From the NCBI GenBank assembly GCA_031257135.1, contig JAIRPH010000065.1, forward strand, positions 1 to 13,737: DNA of 13,737 nt, given 5' to 3'. This DNA is from Spirochaetaceae bacterium. Lineage in GTDB: Bacteria > Spirochaetota > Spirochaetia > Treponematales > Breznakiellaceae. Numbering within the stretch: position 1 is the stretch's first letter; the number at the start of each line of letters is the position of its first letter. Below, one piece after another: positions 5,240-13,465 of this stretch. Below the pieces are notes generated by a model that worked only from the letters and a program-made list of their open reading frames with translations, did no database searches and was not told the origin of the DNA. The translations under genes were made by a program, and so were the position numbers.

Positions 5240-7138
5240 TTACCCCTGATCAAGATAGTCTATCGCCGCTTCTGCGGCTAAGGATTCGCCCGTATGATAC
5301 GGCTTATACCGCATGGCGGTCTGCCGGTCTTCCAGCGCAAGCGCAACCGCGGTTTTGACGGCTTTGGCGATGGATTCTTTCAGCTTCCCGCGGCGCATAA
5401 TATCCGCGGTTTCTGCGGTTGCAATCCGGGAAAGGTCTTCAAAGGCTTTCATCAGCATCCCCGCTCGTTTTGGACCGACGCCTTCTACCGATTCTAAGAC
5501 GGAAAAGGCTATCGCTTCCGACCGAAGCCGCTGGTTTAGGCTCGTGGCGAACCGATGCGTTTCATCCCGAATAAACTGCAATAATTTGAGGGCTTCCGAG
5601 CGTTTGGAAAGCCGTATCGGTTCGGCGGAATGAGGAAGCCATAGTTCCTCATTCCGCTTGGCAAGCCCCACCGCGTCGATGTTCAGCCCCAGCTCGCGGA
5701 GAATTCCCTTTGCGGCGTTCACTTGACCAATGCCTCCGTCAATGAGTATCAAATCCGGCAGGTCTTTGTGTTCCCGAAGAAGCCGAGCGTACCTCCGGCG
5801 GACAGCTTCGCGGATAGCCCCGAAGTCGTCAACCGCGCCTACTACGGTACGGAGCCTGAAATACCGGTAATTCTTCCGGTCTGGAACTCCGTTTTTGAAG
5901 GAAATCAGGGAAGCTACCGGATATTTTCCCTCAAGCTGGGCAATATCGAAGCCTTCGATTCGTTCAGGTCTAGTCCGCAGGCTCAGGGTTTGGGACAATT
6001 CGTCCAGCGCAGGTCCGTTGCCTCGTTCCTTGAGCCTTCGGCGGAGGTCTTCCAGCGCGTTTTGCCGAGCCATTGCCAATACCGCTTCGTGGCGTTTCTC
6101 TCGAGGCGGAAGCAGAGCCGGTTCATAGCCGAAGTGTTTTAAAAACCATTGGGAAAGATTTTTTTCCTCATCTTTTTTTCCGGTTGCGGCGTAGATATAC
6201 GGCGGCGGCGGACGGTCCTGAGTGTAGTACACGGAGATAAAGGTTTCAAGGGATTCCTCTTCCTCCGCGGCGGAATGGGTGCGGAACAGTTCTCTGCCTA
6301 CCAGTTTTCCTCCTCGCATGGAAAATACCGTAAAGGTCGTGAAAATTCCTTCCGCGGCCCAGGCGATATAGTCTCTGCCTTCAGGGTCTAGGTCAATCAC
6401 CGAACTGCTTTCAGAGAGATTTTCAATGGCTTTGACCGCGTCCCGAATCAGAACGGCCTGCTCGAAGCGCAAAGCCTTAGCTTCCTCGTGCATGAGCGCG
6501 GTTAATTCTACGACGAGGGTTTGGCTTTCGCCGGAGAGCAGACGCCGGATGCGCTGGAGCTGTTCGCCGTATTCTTCCCGAGATATTTTATTACAGCAAG
6601 GTCCTTTACAGCGTCCGATGTGATAATACATACACGGCGCGTCTCGTTTCCGCAATATCCGGCATTTCCGCAGAAAAAAGAGCTTGTCAATGAGTTCCAA
6701 CAGAGCATCCACCGCGCCGACTTGAGGATAAGGACCGAAATAATGAGAACCGTCTTCCACGATATGCCGAGTCTTGAAAACCCGCGGAAAATTTTCCGCG
6801 GTTATCCGAATCATCGGATAGGTCTTGCCGTCTTTGAGATTTATGTTATACTTAGGAAAATGCTGTTTGATGAGCGTATGTTCTAAGAGCAGAGCCTCGT
6901 ATTCATTGGGAGTAATGATGGTTTCTATGCTTTTGGCGTGTTTGAGGAGCGCCCGGGTTTTAAGGTCCTGAGTTTTAGCGAAGTACGAATTGAGCCGGTT
7001 TCGCAGAACTTTGGCTTTGCCGATGTATATAATACGGTTTTCCTCATCCCGCCAAAGGTAGACTCCTGAGTCTAAAGGCGCATCGCGAGCGGCCGCTTTG
7101 AGGACCTCATAATTTTCTGAAAAGACTGGGGGATTCAT
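5240..7138 (-). CDS. uvrC: UvrABC excinuclease subunit C
   Basis: The 632-residue protein makes the dual incisions of nucleotide excision repair in complex with UvrB on damaged DNA. Domains in order are a GIY-YIG nuclease (residues about 22-100, with SGVYLW, IIYIGKAK, Arg48 and the NEYEALLLE helix) and a Cys cluster with CRILRKRDAPCMYYHIGRCK then GPCC (about 160-185). After these come a UVR motif that contacts UvrB (LMHEEAKALRFEQAVLIRD), an RNase H-like nuclease (GFDIAQLEGK near 395, LILIDGGIGQVNAAKG near 465, ETHRFA) and a helix-hairpin-helix (SVEGVGPKRAG near 549). In many UvrCs the first motif reads FDISH; here it is FDIAQ. I chose the ATG at 7138 (MNPPVFSENYEVLK) because the longer frame from 7195 adds a hydrophobic leader overlapping the divergent gene. 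It is a full-length gene. Confidence 0.95.
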   Translation of the reverse strand: MNPPVFSENYEVLKAAARDAPLDSGVYLWRDEENRIIYIGKAKVLRNRLNSYFAKTQDLKTRALLKHAKSIETIITPNEYEALLLEHTLIKQHFPKYNINLKDGKTYPMIRITAENFPRVFKTRHIVEDGSHYFGPYPQVGAVDALLELIDKLFFLRKCRILRKRDAPCMYYHIGRCKGPCCNKISREEYGEQLQRIRRLLSGESQTLVVELTALMHEEAKALRFEQAVLIRDAVKAIENLSESSSVIDLDPEGRDYIAWAAEGIFTTFTVFSMRGGKLVGRELFRTHSAAEEEESLETFISVYYTQDRPPPPYIYAATGKKDEEKNLSQWFLKHFGYEPALLPPREKRHEAVLAMARQNALEDLRRRLKERGNGPALDELSQTLSLRTRPERIEGFDIAQLEGKYPVASLISFKNGVPDRKNYRYFRLRTVVGAVDDFGAIREAVRRRYARLLREHKDLPDLILIDGGIGQVNAAKGILRELGLNIDAVGLAKRNEELWLPHSAEPIRLSKRSEALKLLQFIRDETHRFATSLNQRLRSEAIAFSVLESVEGVGPKRAGMLMKAFEDLSRIATAETADIMRRGKLKESIAKAVKTAVALALEDRQTAMRYKPYHTGESLAAEAAIDYLDQG

Positions 7139-7183
7139 ATTTTTTCTCAGCGTTTCTTCCGATAAAAAACAAGGAAAGTATAG

Positions 7184-8803
7184 ATGAAAAAACAAACATC
7201 CGTCATGCGCGCAGTATATCTTCTTTTTCTGATTTCTGGTAGCCCTCTGGGAGTATATGGACTGGGCGAGGAAACCCTCGTTATCGGAGCCGAGTCAACA
7301 TGGAACGCCATAGAAAACCGGAACGGTATTACGGAAATCCTTTCCATACGGCCGAATCCGGTACTGGTTCTTTCTTCGGCATTGAGGGCTAATGCGGACC
7401 CGTCTCTGGACTTAGCCCTTTCTTTCGATGAAGCTGAACCGGAGTTTTTTATCGATCATGCAGGACGCTACGATATAGCGGTTTTTGAAGGGATTTCCGT
7501 TGCGGATCGCCGGCTTGCCCGGATCGGAATGGGCGCGGCTTTGTTTTCAGGCGCGCGAATCCATAGCCCCGGCGTCGAAGAGCCGGGAATTTCGGGACCT
7601 TTGCTGATTACCCCTCGGTCGAAGAACGCGCTTTTTTCCAGCGGGCGCGCTCTGCGGGATTTTTCGATAGAATTTTGGCTCTTCCCTATGAATATGGAAA
7701 ACGGAGAGCATATCCTCTCGTGGACCGCTTCTCGGCGGAATGTGCGAGGCGGTTTTATAGTCCAGCGGATTCGGTGCAGCGCGTCCAAAAACCGTCTGCA
7801 ATGGAATTTTTCGGATTTCTTTGATCTCGCGGCTGACGATCAGCCGATAACCCTTGCCATGGAAGGCTCTTCAGCCTTAGTGCCGAGGACGTGGAGCCAT
7901 CATCTTATCCGCTTCGATTCGGATACAGGACTGCTGGAATATCTGGTCAACGGGCAGGCTGAAGCTATGCGGTATGTTACCGTAGGAGGCAGAGAAGGAG
8001 GACCTATTCTGTATCCCCTTATCGGCGAGGGAGGCAGTTTCGTATTGGGCGGACGCTTCATGGGAATGATAGATGAGTTTAAGCTCTACAGCCGTTGCAT
8101 CGAGGAGCCTGAAGTCCGCAAATATCCCCGGCAGGGCGGACGGATTGAGACTCGTTCCCTTGATTTAGGGGAACCTAATACAAAGATTCTCAAGGTTGAA
8201 GTTGACGGAGGAAAAACCTCCAACGTCGGAGGCGTCGTTCGCAACGAGTATACCCGAAACGGAATTTTCCGGTTTTCGGATCATACCGCGGTGCAGTTTT
8301 TTATCCGAGCCGGGGAATCGCCTTACCGCTGGGCCGGCATCGAGTGGCGTCCTTTTACGCCGGGGACTGATCTGACTGGAATTCAGGGGCGGTATGTGCA
8401 GTTATCCGCGGTATTTTATCCCAGCGGCGATGGAGAAACGACGCCTTATCTTGACGAGATACGGATAATCTATCGCCCTGACGAACCGCCTCAACCGCCG
8501 GCGATGGTTACTGCGGTTGCCCGAGACGGCGCGGTTGAGCTTACGTGGCGGGCTAGTTCCGATACGGACGTCCTGGGGTATCTGGTTTACTACGGCACGG
8601 CTCAGGGAATCTATTTCGGCGACGACGCCCGTCCCGGTCCTTCGCCAATCAATGCGGGGAAAGGGACTTCTCTCCGCATCGACGGACTTACCAACGGGAC
8701 CTTGTACTATTTTGCGATAGCGGCTTATGATCGATTGGAACCGCTTCATCTAGGGACTGCTTCCCGAGAGGTAAGCGCGCGTCCTTTAAGGACCGCTGAA
8801 TGA
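7184..8803 (+). CDS. Secreted LamG-like/fibronectin type III domain protein
   Basis: This 539-residue protein starts with a signal peptide (MKKQTSVMRAVYLLFLISGS..., likely cleaved near VYG-LG at about 26) with no lipobox Cys, so a periplasmic or outer-surface location is likely. Residues about 150-310 form a concanavalin A/LamG-like sandwich (FSIEFWLFPMN, TWSHHLIRFDS, GSFVLGGRFMGMIDEFKLYS), typical of carbohydrate or ligand binding. Residues about 436-532 form a fibronectin type III domain (VELTWRASSDTDVLGYLVYY ... GLTNGTLYYFAIAAYD). The ATG at 7184 has AAGGAAAG just upstream. The gene is divergent from uvrC with 45 bp between starts and overlaps the downstream TPR gene by ATGA, so the two are co-transcribed. 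The function is unknown; such pairs are familiar in spirochaetes as envelope proteins. Confidence 0.8.
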   Translation: MKKQTSVMRAVYLLFLISGSPLGVYGLGEETLVIGAESTWNAIENRNGITEILSIRPNPVLVLSSALRANADPSLDLALSFDEAEPEFFIDHAGRYDIAVFEGISVADRRLARIGMGAALFSGARIHSPGVEEPGISGPLLITPRSKNALFSSGRALRDFSIEFWLFPMNMENGEHILSWTASRRNVRGGFIVQRIRCSASKNRLQWNFSDFFDLAADDQPITLAMEGSSALVPRTWSHHLIRFDSDTGLLEYLVNGQAEAMRYVTVGGREGGPILYPLIGEGGSFVLGGRFMGMIDEFKLYSRCIEEPEVRKYPRQGGRIETRSLDLGEPNTKILKVEVDGGKTSNVGGVVRNEYTRNGIFRFSDHTAVQFFIRAGESPYRWAGIEWRPFTPGTDLTGIQGRYVQLSAVFYPSGDGETTPYLDEIRIIYRPDEPPQPPAMVTAVARDGAVELTWRASSDTDVLGYLVYYGTAQGIYFGDDARPGPSPINAGKGTSLRIDGLTNGTLYYFAIAAYDRLEPLHLGTASREVSARPLRTAE

Positions 8804-9762
8804 ACGGAGCCGCGGAGCCGGATCGCGCGCTGAACCGCGCTCAAGCGTTGGCGCGGGAGGGCAAGGTTCAGGACGCGCTGGATATCCTTATCCGAACCGC
8901 GGAAACCGCCCCGCTGAGAACCGATATTTACTATTATATAGGCATCTTTCAGCATCAGACGGGAAACTTCCGGGAGGCTTCCCGGGCTTTTGCGAGAATC
9001 CTTGAGCTGGACGACCGCTGTGGTCCGGCGTACAACAACTTAGGAGTCGCCTACGGCGCGGGTCAGGAATATACGAAGGCGCTTCACATACTTCAGCAGG
9101 GGCTTGAGGCGGAGCCTGAGAATCCGGTTCTGCTCTTCAACTACGGAGCGGTATTGGACGCCCGAGGGCGGCTGAAAGAAGCCATTGAAGTCTATCAAAA
9201 GACGCTTCGCTATAAACCGGATTGGTATGAAGCCATGCACAATCTGGGGATTGTTCTGTGCGAGCGGGATCAGCACGAGCGGGCTTTGGAACTGCTTACC
9301 GATATTTTAGCGAAGAAGCCGGACAATCGTCGGATTCTGAACAATATCGGCGTGGTATTGCTGGATCAGGGGCGCGCGCAGGAGGCGGCGCAGTATTTCA
9401 GGCAGGCTCTGGAGGCGGAGCCTGCCTACAAAACCGCCGAGTTCAACCTGAAACGGGCGCTTCAGGAAACGCCCGCAGGCAACCGAGACTTCAAACAAGC
9501 CTTTGATCCGGAGGATATGATGCTCATAACCGATCAGCCGCCGGAGCGTCCCGATGTTTTTATTGAGCCTGCGCCGGCTGAACCTCTTCCGGCCGATGCC
9601 TGGGACTTCAAAAACCTTAGAGAAACCGAGGTTTTATCGCTCTTAAAATATCTGCGCTATTTGGTTGAGTTTCTTCCCGATCCTCAGCCGAAGGAATTCA
9701 GCCAAGCCCCGATCCGTTCCGATTTGGAATACCTCATCGACTCGCTGGAATTAACCCAATGA
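8800..9762 (+). CDS. TPR repeat protein
   Basis: A 320-residue protein made of about six tetratricopeptide repeats (residues about 7-215), e.g. AYNNLGVAYGAGQEYTKALH and AMHNLGIVLCERDQHERALE. These form a superhelical protein-binding scaffold. After residue 215 comes an acidic, Pro-rich linker and a helical C-terminal segment (ETEVLSLLKYLRYLVEFLPD), which may be a lineage-specific interaction module. There is no signal peptide, so it is probably cytoplasmic. Its ATG overlaps the stop of the LamG/FN3 gene in ATGA, indicating translational coupling and a shared role, perhaps in making or exporting that protein. The partner is not identifiable. Confidence 0.88.
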   Translation: MNGAAEPDRALNRAQALAREGKVQDALDILIRTAETAPLRTDIYYYIGIFQHQTGNFREASRAFARILELDDRCGPAYNNLGVAYGAGQEYTKALHILQQGLEAEPENPVLLFNYGAVLDARGRLKEAIEVYQKTLRYKPDWYEAMHNLGIVLCERDQHERALELLTDILAKKPDNRRILNNIGVVLLDQGRAQEAAQYFRQALEAEPAYKTAEFNLKRALQETPAGNRDFKQAFDPEDMMLITDQPPERPDVFIEPAPAEPLPADAWDFKNLRETEVLSLLKYLRYLVEFLPDPQPKEFSQAPIRSDLEYLIDSLELTQ

Positions 9763-9822
9763 AGGTGAAATCTTTCCGGCGGGCTGATTGCTTCATGTAC
9801 CGGAATAGGCTATGCTCAGGCT

Positions 9823-10461
9823 ATGACTAATCAGGAAATTTTAAGCCGTATCGACCATACTCTGCTCAAAGCGGTTGCCTCTTGGGAAGATATTAAAAAC
9901 CTCTGCGATGAAGCCCTGCGGTATAAAACCGCGTCGGTGTGCATACCTCCTTCATACATTCAGCGCGTCCATGAAGCCTACAGTCCGCTTACTATCTGTA
10001 CGGTTATCGGGTTTCCGCTGGGCTACAGCGTTACCGCCGCAAAAGCCCGGGAAGCCGAAGAAGCCCTCGCCGCGGGAGCTTTGGAAATCGATATGGTCGT
10101 CAACATCGGAGACGTTAAAAATCAGGATTTCGAGCGGGTGCAAAAAGAAATCGAGACTATCAGGAAAACCGCCGGTTCTCAGACGCTCAAAGTCATCGTC
10201 GAAACCTGTTATCTCACGGAAGCGGAGAAAATCCGGCTGTGCGGAATCGTAACCGCCGCGGGAGCGGACTACATCAAGACTTCCACCGGCTTCGGAACCG
10301 GCGGCGCGGTACTGGAAGATATTCTGTTATTCAAAAAACACATCGGTCCAAATGTGAAGATAAAAGCCGCCGGCGGAATAAGAACCAAAGCGGACATGGA
10401 AGCCTTTCTCAACGCAGGATGCCACCGGATAGGAACCAGTTCCGCGGCAACGCTCTTGTAA
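9823..10461 (+). CDS. deoC: Deoxyribose-phosphate aldolase
   Basis: Cleaves 2-deoxy-D-ribose 5-phosphate to glyceraldehyde 3-phosphate and acetaldehyde, in deoxynucleoside salvage. The 212-residue TIM barrel is of the short bacterial DeoC type and starts IDHTLLKA (10-17). Key residues are visible: Asp90 in EIDMVVNIG, the Schiff-base Lys152 in DYIKTSTGFGTGGA, and Lys181 in VKIKAAGGIRT. The start at 9823 is supported by this alignment; a nearby out-of-frame ATG at 9812 stops at once. The ribosome binding site is weak (CAGG directly upstream). It follows the TPR gene by 60 bp on the same strand and could be read from that promoter. No other deo genes are in the window. Confidence 0.94.
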   Translation: MTNQEILSRIDHTLLKAVASWEDIKNLCDEALRYKTASVCIPPSYIQRVHEAYSPLTICTVIGFPLGYSVTAAKAREAEEALAAGALEIDMVVNIGDVKNQDFERVQKEIETIRKTAGSQTLKVIVETCYLTEAEKIRLCGIVTAAGADYIKTSTGFGTGGAVLEDILLFKKHIGPNVKIKAAGGIRTKADMEAFLNAGCHRIGTSSAATLL

Positions 10462-10549
10462 AACGAAATTTTTCAATGCGAATTTTGCCGGCATTTTCTG
10501 CGCGAGTCCTGCGGCGGGAATGTTTGTGCAGACGTGTTCGCCTCGATTT

Positions 10550-10577
10550 CGGCGCGCTTATCCGCGCCGGCTGTTTT
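10550..10577 (+). terminator. Probable intrinsic terminator after deoC
   Basis: A perfect 7-bp GC-rich stem CGGCGCG/CGCGCCG (10550-10556 and 10563-10569) with a 6-nt loop is followed by GCTGTTTTATT and, further on, a run of T near 10586. The T tract is not immediately adjacent, so efficiency may be modest. It lies about 90 bp after the deoC stop and before the aminotransferase promoter. Confidence 0.5.
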
Positions 10578-10617
10578 ATTAGGCATTTTTTCTAGTTTCC
10601 ATTCCTTAATTTTTAAT

Positions 10618-10686
10618 AGGAGGATAAAAATTAGAAAAGTAAAAAAACATCAGCCGAAACCGGTATGGACAAAACCGGACAGTTAG
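10618..10686 (+). other. Perfect Shine-Dalgarno followed by a short frame with no standard start
   Basis: AGGAGG at 10618-10623 is followed 6 bp later by ATT (10630), which opens an 18-codon frame (IRKVKKHQPKPVWTKPDS) ending in TAG at 10684-10686. The next 43 codons in this same frame after the stop are the tnpB-like tail. ATT is a rare start known from infC, so this may be a mutated start of a lost gene, a leader peptide, or chance. The sequence around 10462-10617 shows no gene apart from the terminator. Confidence 0.25.
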
Positions 10687-10694
10687 TATATAAA
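10666..10694 (+). promoter_or_regulatory. Likely sigma70-type promoter for the aminotransferase gene
   Basis: TGGACA (10666-10671) and TATAAA (10689-10694) are 17 bp apart, each 5/6 to consensus. The start would be near 10701, giving a leader of about 127 nt made mostly of the tnpB tail and the right-end hairpin before the aminotransferase ATG. Confidence 0.45.
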
Positions 10695-10815
10695 AAAGTT
10701 AAGGCAAATCTTACCTACAAGCGCACGGACGAAGGCATTTGCTCCGGATACGGTTTGCCCTAACCGGCGTGTTTTGTCCGTGAATCAAGAAGCCCAAGCC
10801 TTTAGACTTGGGTAG
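10687..10815 (+). pseudogene. Remnant of a second tnpB C-terminal tail
   Basis: The 43-codon stretch to TAG at 10813-10815 ends SVNQEAQAFRLG and stop. It aligns with the KETQASSLAFRRG tail of the first tnpB remnant and with the usual TnpB tail written across the right-end hairpin. No catalytic or zinc-ribbon part remains, and a stop codon precedes it at 10684. The upstream residues (KLRQILPTSARTKAFAPDTV) are less certain. A different reading frame here encodes a 32-codon frame at 10665-10763 that I regard as accidental. Confidence 0.5.
10793..10812 (+). other. Second IS200/IS605 right-end hairpin, in the aminotransferase leader
   Basis: CCCAAG (10793-10798) pairs with CTTGGG (10807-10812) around a CCTTTAGA loop. 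The AAGCC-stem-CTTTAG-stem-GGGTAG pattern is that of IS200/IS605 right ends. It lies 7 bp before the AAGGA ribosome binding site of the following gene (10819-10823), so it could affect translation start. No left end was recognised. Confidence 0.6.
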
Positions 10816-10827
10816 CTCAAGGAATAT

Positions 10828-11988
10828 ATGAAACCACTAAGCGATAGAACAGCGAACTTTACGGATTCGGTTATCCGGCGTATGACCCGGATATGTCTTG
10901 AGTATGGCGCGGTGAATCTCTCTCAAGGCTTTCCTGACTTTGAGCCGCCTAAAGAGATTACGAGGCGTCTTGCGGCGGTAGCGGAAGAGGGTCCTCACCA
11001 GTATGCCGTTACCTGGGGGGCGGCGAATTTTCGTACCGCCTTAGCGGAGAAACAGAGCCGTTTTATGAACCGCGCCGTCAATCCCGAAACCGAGATCGTC
11101 GTTACCTGCGGCAGTACCGAGGCTATGATGGCGGCTATGATGACCGTCGTTAATCCGGGAGACAAGGCGATTCTCTTCTCCCCTTTCTACGAAAACTACG
11201 GCGCGGACGCCATTCTTTCCGGCGCGGAACCGATTTATGTCCCGCTTGTTCCGCCTGATTTCAGATTCGATCCCAATACGCTTGAGGATGCCTTTAAACA
11301 AAAGCCTAAAGCTCTGATCCTCTGTAATCCCTCGAATCCTTCGGGCAGAGCCTTTACTATGGAAGAACTCAGCGTCATTGCAGAACTCGCTCAAAAATAC
11401 GACGCCTTCGTGATTACCGACGAAGTCTACGAGCATATCGTCTACGCTCCCCGCAAACATATCTATATCGCTTCACTGCCGGGTATGGCGGAACGAACCA
11501 TCTGCTGTAGCTCTCTCTCCAAGACCTATTCCATCACCGGCTGGAGGCTTGGGTACATCATCGCCCCGGACTATATCGCCGAGACCGCGCGGAAAGTACA
11601 CGACTTTCTGACGGTAGGCGCGGCCGCCCCCTTGCAGGAAGCCGCGGTTCCCGCGCTCTATTTTCCCGATAAGTATTACCAAGAGCTTCTTGCGGCTTAC
11701 GCCGAAAAACGGGAACTCTTTGTGCAGGGACTGCGGAGCCTTGGAATACCCTGCAACGAACCAGAAGGCGCGTACTACGTTATGGCGGATATTAGCGAAT
11801 ACGGTTATGAAAGCGATCTGCTCTTTTGCGAGGAACTTGCCCGGAAAGCCGGCGTCGGCGCGGTGCCGGGATCGAGTTTCTTCCGGGAGAATATCAACGC
11901 CTATATCCGGTTCCACTTTGCCAAAAAACAGGAAACCCTCAACGAAGCGTTGAACCGGCTGGCGGATATAAAAAAGAAGATGAGCTGA
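10828..11988 (+). CDS. PLP-dependent aminotransferase, class I/II (aspartate aminotransferase-like)
   Basis: The 386-residue fold-type I enzyme exchanges amino groups between an amino acid and a 2-oxo acid. Visible motifs are LSQGFPDFEPPKEI (31-44), GSTEAMMA near 95, CNPSNPSGR (166-174, PLP-phosphate and Asn contacts), ITDEVYEHIVY (196-206, Asp198 on the PLP pyridine nitrogen), Schiff-base Lys232 in SLSKTYSITGWRLGY, and the C-terminal substrate-carboxylate Arg in NAYIRFHFAKK. Substrate is not certain; methionine, aspartate or kynurenine-type members look alike. AAGGA five bases before the ATG is a good ribosome binding site. Its leader contains a tnpB right-end remnant. It converges on the FAD oxidase gene with one base between stops. 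Confidence 0.92.
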   Translation: MKPLSDRTANFTDSVIRRMTRICLEYGAVNLSQGFPDFEPPKEITRRLAAVAEEGPHQYAVTWGAANFRTALAEKQSRFMNRAVNPETEIVVTCGSTEAMMAAMMTVVNPGDKAILFSPFYENYGADAILSGAEPIYVPLVPPDFRFDPNTLEDAFKQKPKALILCNPSNPSGRAFTMEELSVIAELAQKYDAFVITDEVYEHIVYAPRKHIYIASLPGMAERTICCSSLSKTYSITGWRLGYIIAPDYIAETARKVHDFLTVGAAAPLQEAAVPALYFPDKYYQELLAAYAEKRELFVQGLRSLGIPCNEPEGAYYVMADISEYGYESDLLFCEELARKAGVGAVPGSSFFRENINAYIRFHFAKKQETLNEALNRLADIKKKMS

Positions 11989-11989
11989 T

Positions 11990-13360
11990 TCAACTGTAAC
12001 TCTTCCCGGGATTGAGGATATTATTCGGATCAAAGGCTGACTTAACCGCCCGCATCAGCGCGATGGACTCTGGAGCGGCGTTTGCAAGATAGTAGCTCCG
12101 CTTGGCTATGCCGATGCCATGCTCCCCGGAAACGAGTCCGCCTAAGTCAGCGGTTTTGCGGTAGAGTTTTGTCATCACTCGGTCGAGGGCTTCTTCCCAC
12201 AGGTTCTGCTCCCGATCCCCCCGGATGATGCACAGGTGAATATTCCCATCTCCGGCGTGTCCAAAACTTACCATCCTGATCCCCGATTCCGCCTCCAGTT
12301 CATGCGTATAGGCTATAAAATCGCTGATTTTATTGATGGGAACCACAATATCCATAGGCTCCTGCTCCGAAACCGCCTCCACCGCCTTGACCAGACAGCC
12401 TCGAATCCGCCACATATCAGCCTGCGCTTGCGTATCCTCAAGTACGGCGAAGTCTTCCGCCCCGGCGGACCGGACCGCCTGTTCGATCAGGCTGACGCGT
12501 TGCAGGATTTCATCGTCATCGCCGCCGTCAAAACTGGCGATAATAAACGCCTCATGTTTATCTAAAGGAAACGAAAGTCCGGAAAAGCGTTCGCCCAGTT
12601 TCACCACTTCTCGTTCCAAGAATTCGACAGATGTCGGTCCGCTCGCGCTCATAATGATTCGATTCACCCCGGCGGCGGCGCGGTCCAAGTTCGGGAACGC
12701 CGCGACCGCGGCGATTGTCTTTGCAGGAAGCGGGATAAGTTTAAGAACGATCTTGGTTATCAGAGCCAGAGTCCCTTCTGAACCGATGATGAGGTTTTTG
12801 AGAGAAAGCCCTGACGCATCCTTGACCGTTTTACCTCCCAACCAAAGAATTTTTCCATCGGCCGTGACAATTTCAAGGGCCCGCACATAGTCCCGGGTAA
12901 CTCCGTATTTGACCGCCCTCATTCCGCCCGCGTTGGTGGCGATGTTTCCTCCGATGGTGGAAGTTTTCTCCCCGGGATCAGGCGGATAAAAAAGCCCTTG
13001 GGCTTCAAGAAGCCCCTGAAAATCCGCAAGAACAACGCCCGGTTCCACGGTTGCGGTCAGGGTTTCCCGGTCGATTTCGAGGATTCGATTCATCCGGGAA
13101 AAGTCGATAACCAGCCCTCCATGAGGAACCGTAGAACCCGTCAAATTGGTGCCTCCGCTTCGGGCGGTAATGGGGATGGCTCGTTCATTCGCGTAAGCCG
13201 CTATGAGCCGTACTTCCTCAGAAGTGAGGGGAAACAAAAGAGCCGAAGCAACGCCGCGGCTTCGTCCTAAAGCGTCGCTTAGGTATTTGCCTTCGATGCG
13301 ATCTCCCGGTATCAGCCGTTCCGTATCGGGAATGATTTTGGTCAAGTCTTTATAGCGCAT
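11990..13360 (-). CDS. FAD-linked oxidase of the GlcD/D-lactate dehydrogenase family
   Basis: The 456-residue flavoprotein oxidises a 2-hydroxy acid such as glycolate, D-lactate or D-2-hydroxyglutarate. The N-terminal FAD-binding (PCMH) domain (about 38-215) shows ITARSGGTNLTGSTVPHGG, VEPGVVLADFQ, DPGEKTSTIGGNIATNAGG and IGSEGTLALI. The C-terminal domain carries the metal-site His motifs GHAGDGNIHLCI (near 376) and SGEHGIGIAKRSYY (near 417), ending FDPNNILNPGK. No GlcE or GlcF subunit gene is present in the window, so it may be a single-subunit enzyme; the substrate cannot be set from sequence. The ATG at 13360 is the only reasonable start but has no nearby Shine-Dalgarno, only AAAGG about 20 bp away. 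It shares a short intergenic region with the divergent MetQ-like gene. Confidence 0.9.
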   Translation of the reverse strand: MRYKDLTKIIPDTERLIPGDRIEGKYLSDALGRSRGVASALLFPLTSEEVRLIAAYANERAIPITARSGGTNLTGSTVPHGGLVIDFSRMNRILEIDRETLTATVEPGVVLADFQGLLEAQGLFYPPDPGEKTSTIGGNIATNAGGMRAVKYGVTRDYVRALEIVTADGKILWLGGKTVKDASGLSLKNLIIGSEGTLALITKIVLKLIPLPAKTIAAVAAFPNLDRAAAGVNRIIMSASGPTSVEFLEREVVKLGERFSGLSFPLDKHEAFIIASFDGGDDDEILQRVSLIEQAVRSAGAEDFAVLEDTQAQADMWRIRGCLVKAVEAVSEQEPMDIVVPINKISDFIAYTHELEAESGIRMVSFGHAGDGNIHLCIIRGDREQNLWEEALDRVMTKLYRKTADLGGLVSGEHGIGIAKRSYYLANAAPESIALMRAVKSAFDPNNILNPGKSYS

Positions 13361-13391
13361 ATTTATAAAATATAGTACCTTTACGAATCTC

Positions 13392-13420
13392 TTGACACAA
13401 TTTTTTTATTGCGGTATATT
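13392..13420 (+). promoter_or_regulatory. Strong sigma70 promoter for the MetQ-like gene
   Basis: TTGACA (13392-13397) and TATATT (13415-13420) are 17 bp apart, near-consensus. A start near 13427 leaves a leader of about 40 nt containing a perfect AGGAGG (13453-13458) 7 bp before the ATG. The leader is too short for a SAM riboswitch. Confidence 0.8.
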
Positions 13421-13465
13421 CCTTAGTAATTCTACGGTATTATATGTATTATAGGAGGCATTACC

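Noticed and set aside
8746..8955. Minus-strand frame containing VNIGSQR, resembling the 21-bp repeat translation
   Set aside because: It is antisense to the junction of the LamG/FN3 and TPR genes, and no 21-bp periodicity is present there.
10665..10763. 32-codon frame beginning MDKTGQLVYKKVKANLTYKR
   Set aside because: No ribosome binding site, no recognised family, and it overlaps the promoter and a better-supported tnpB tail in another frame.
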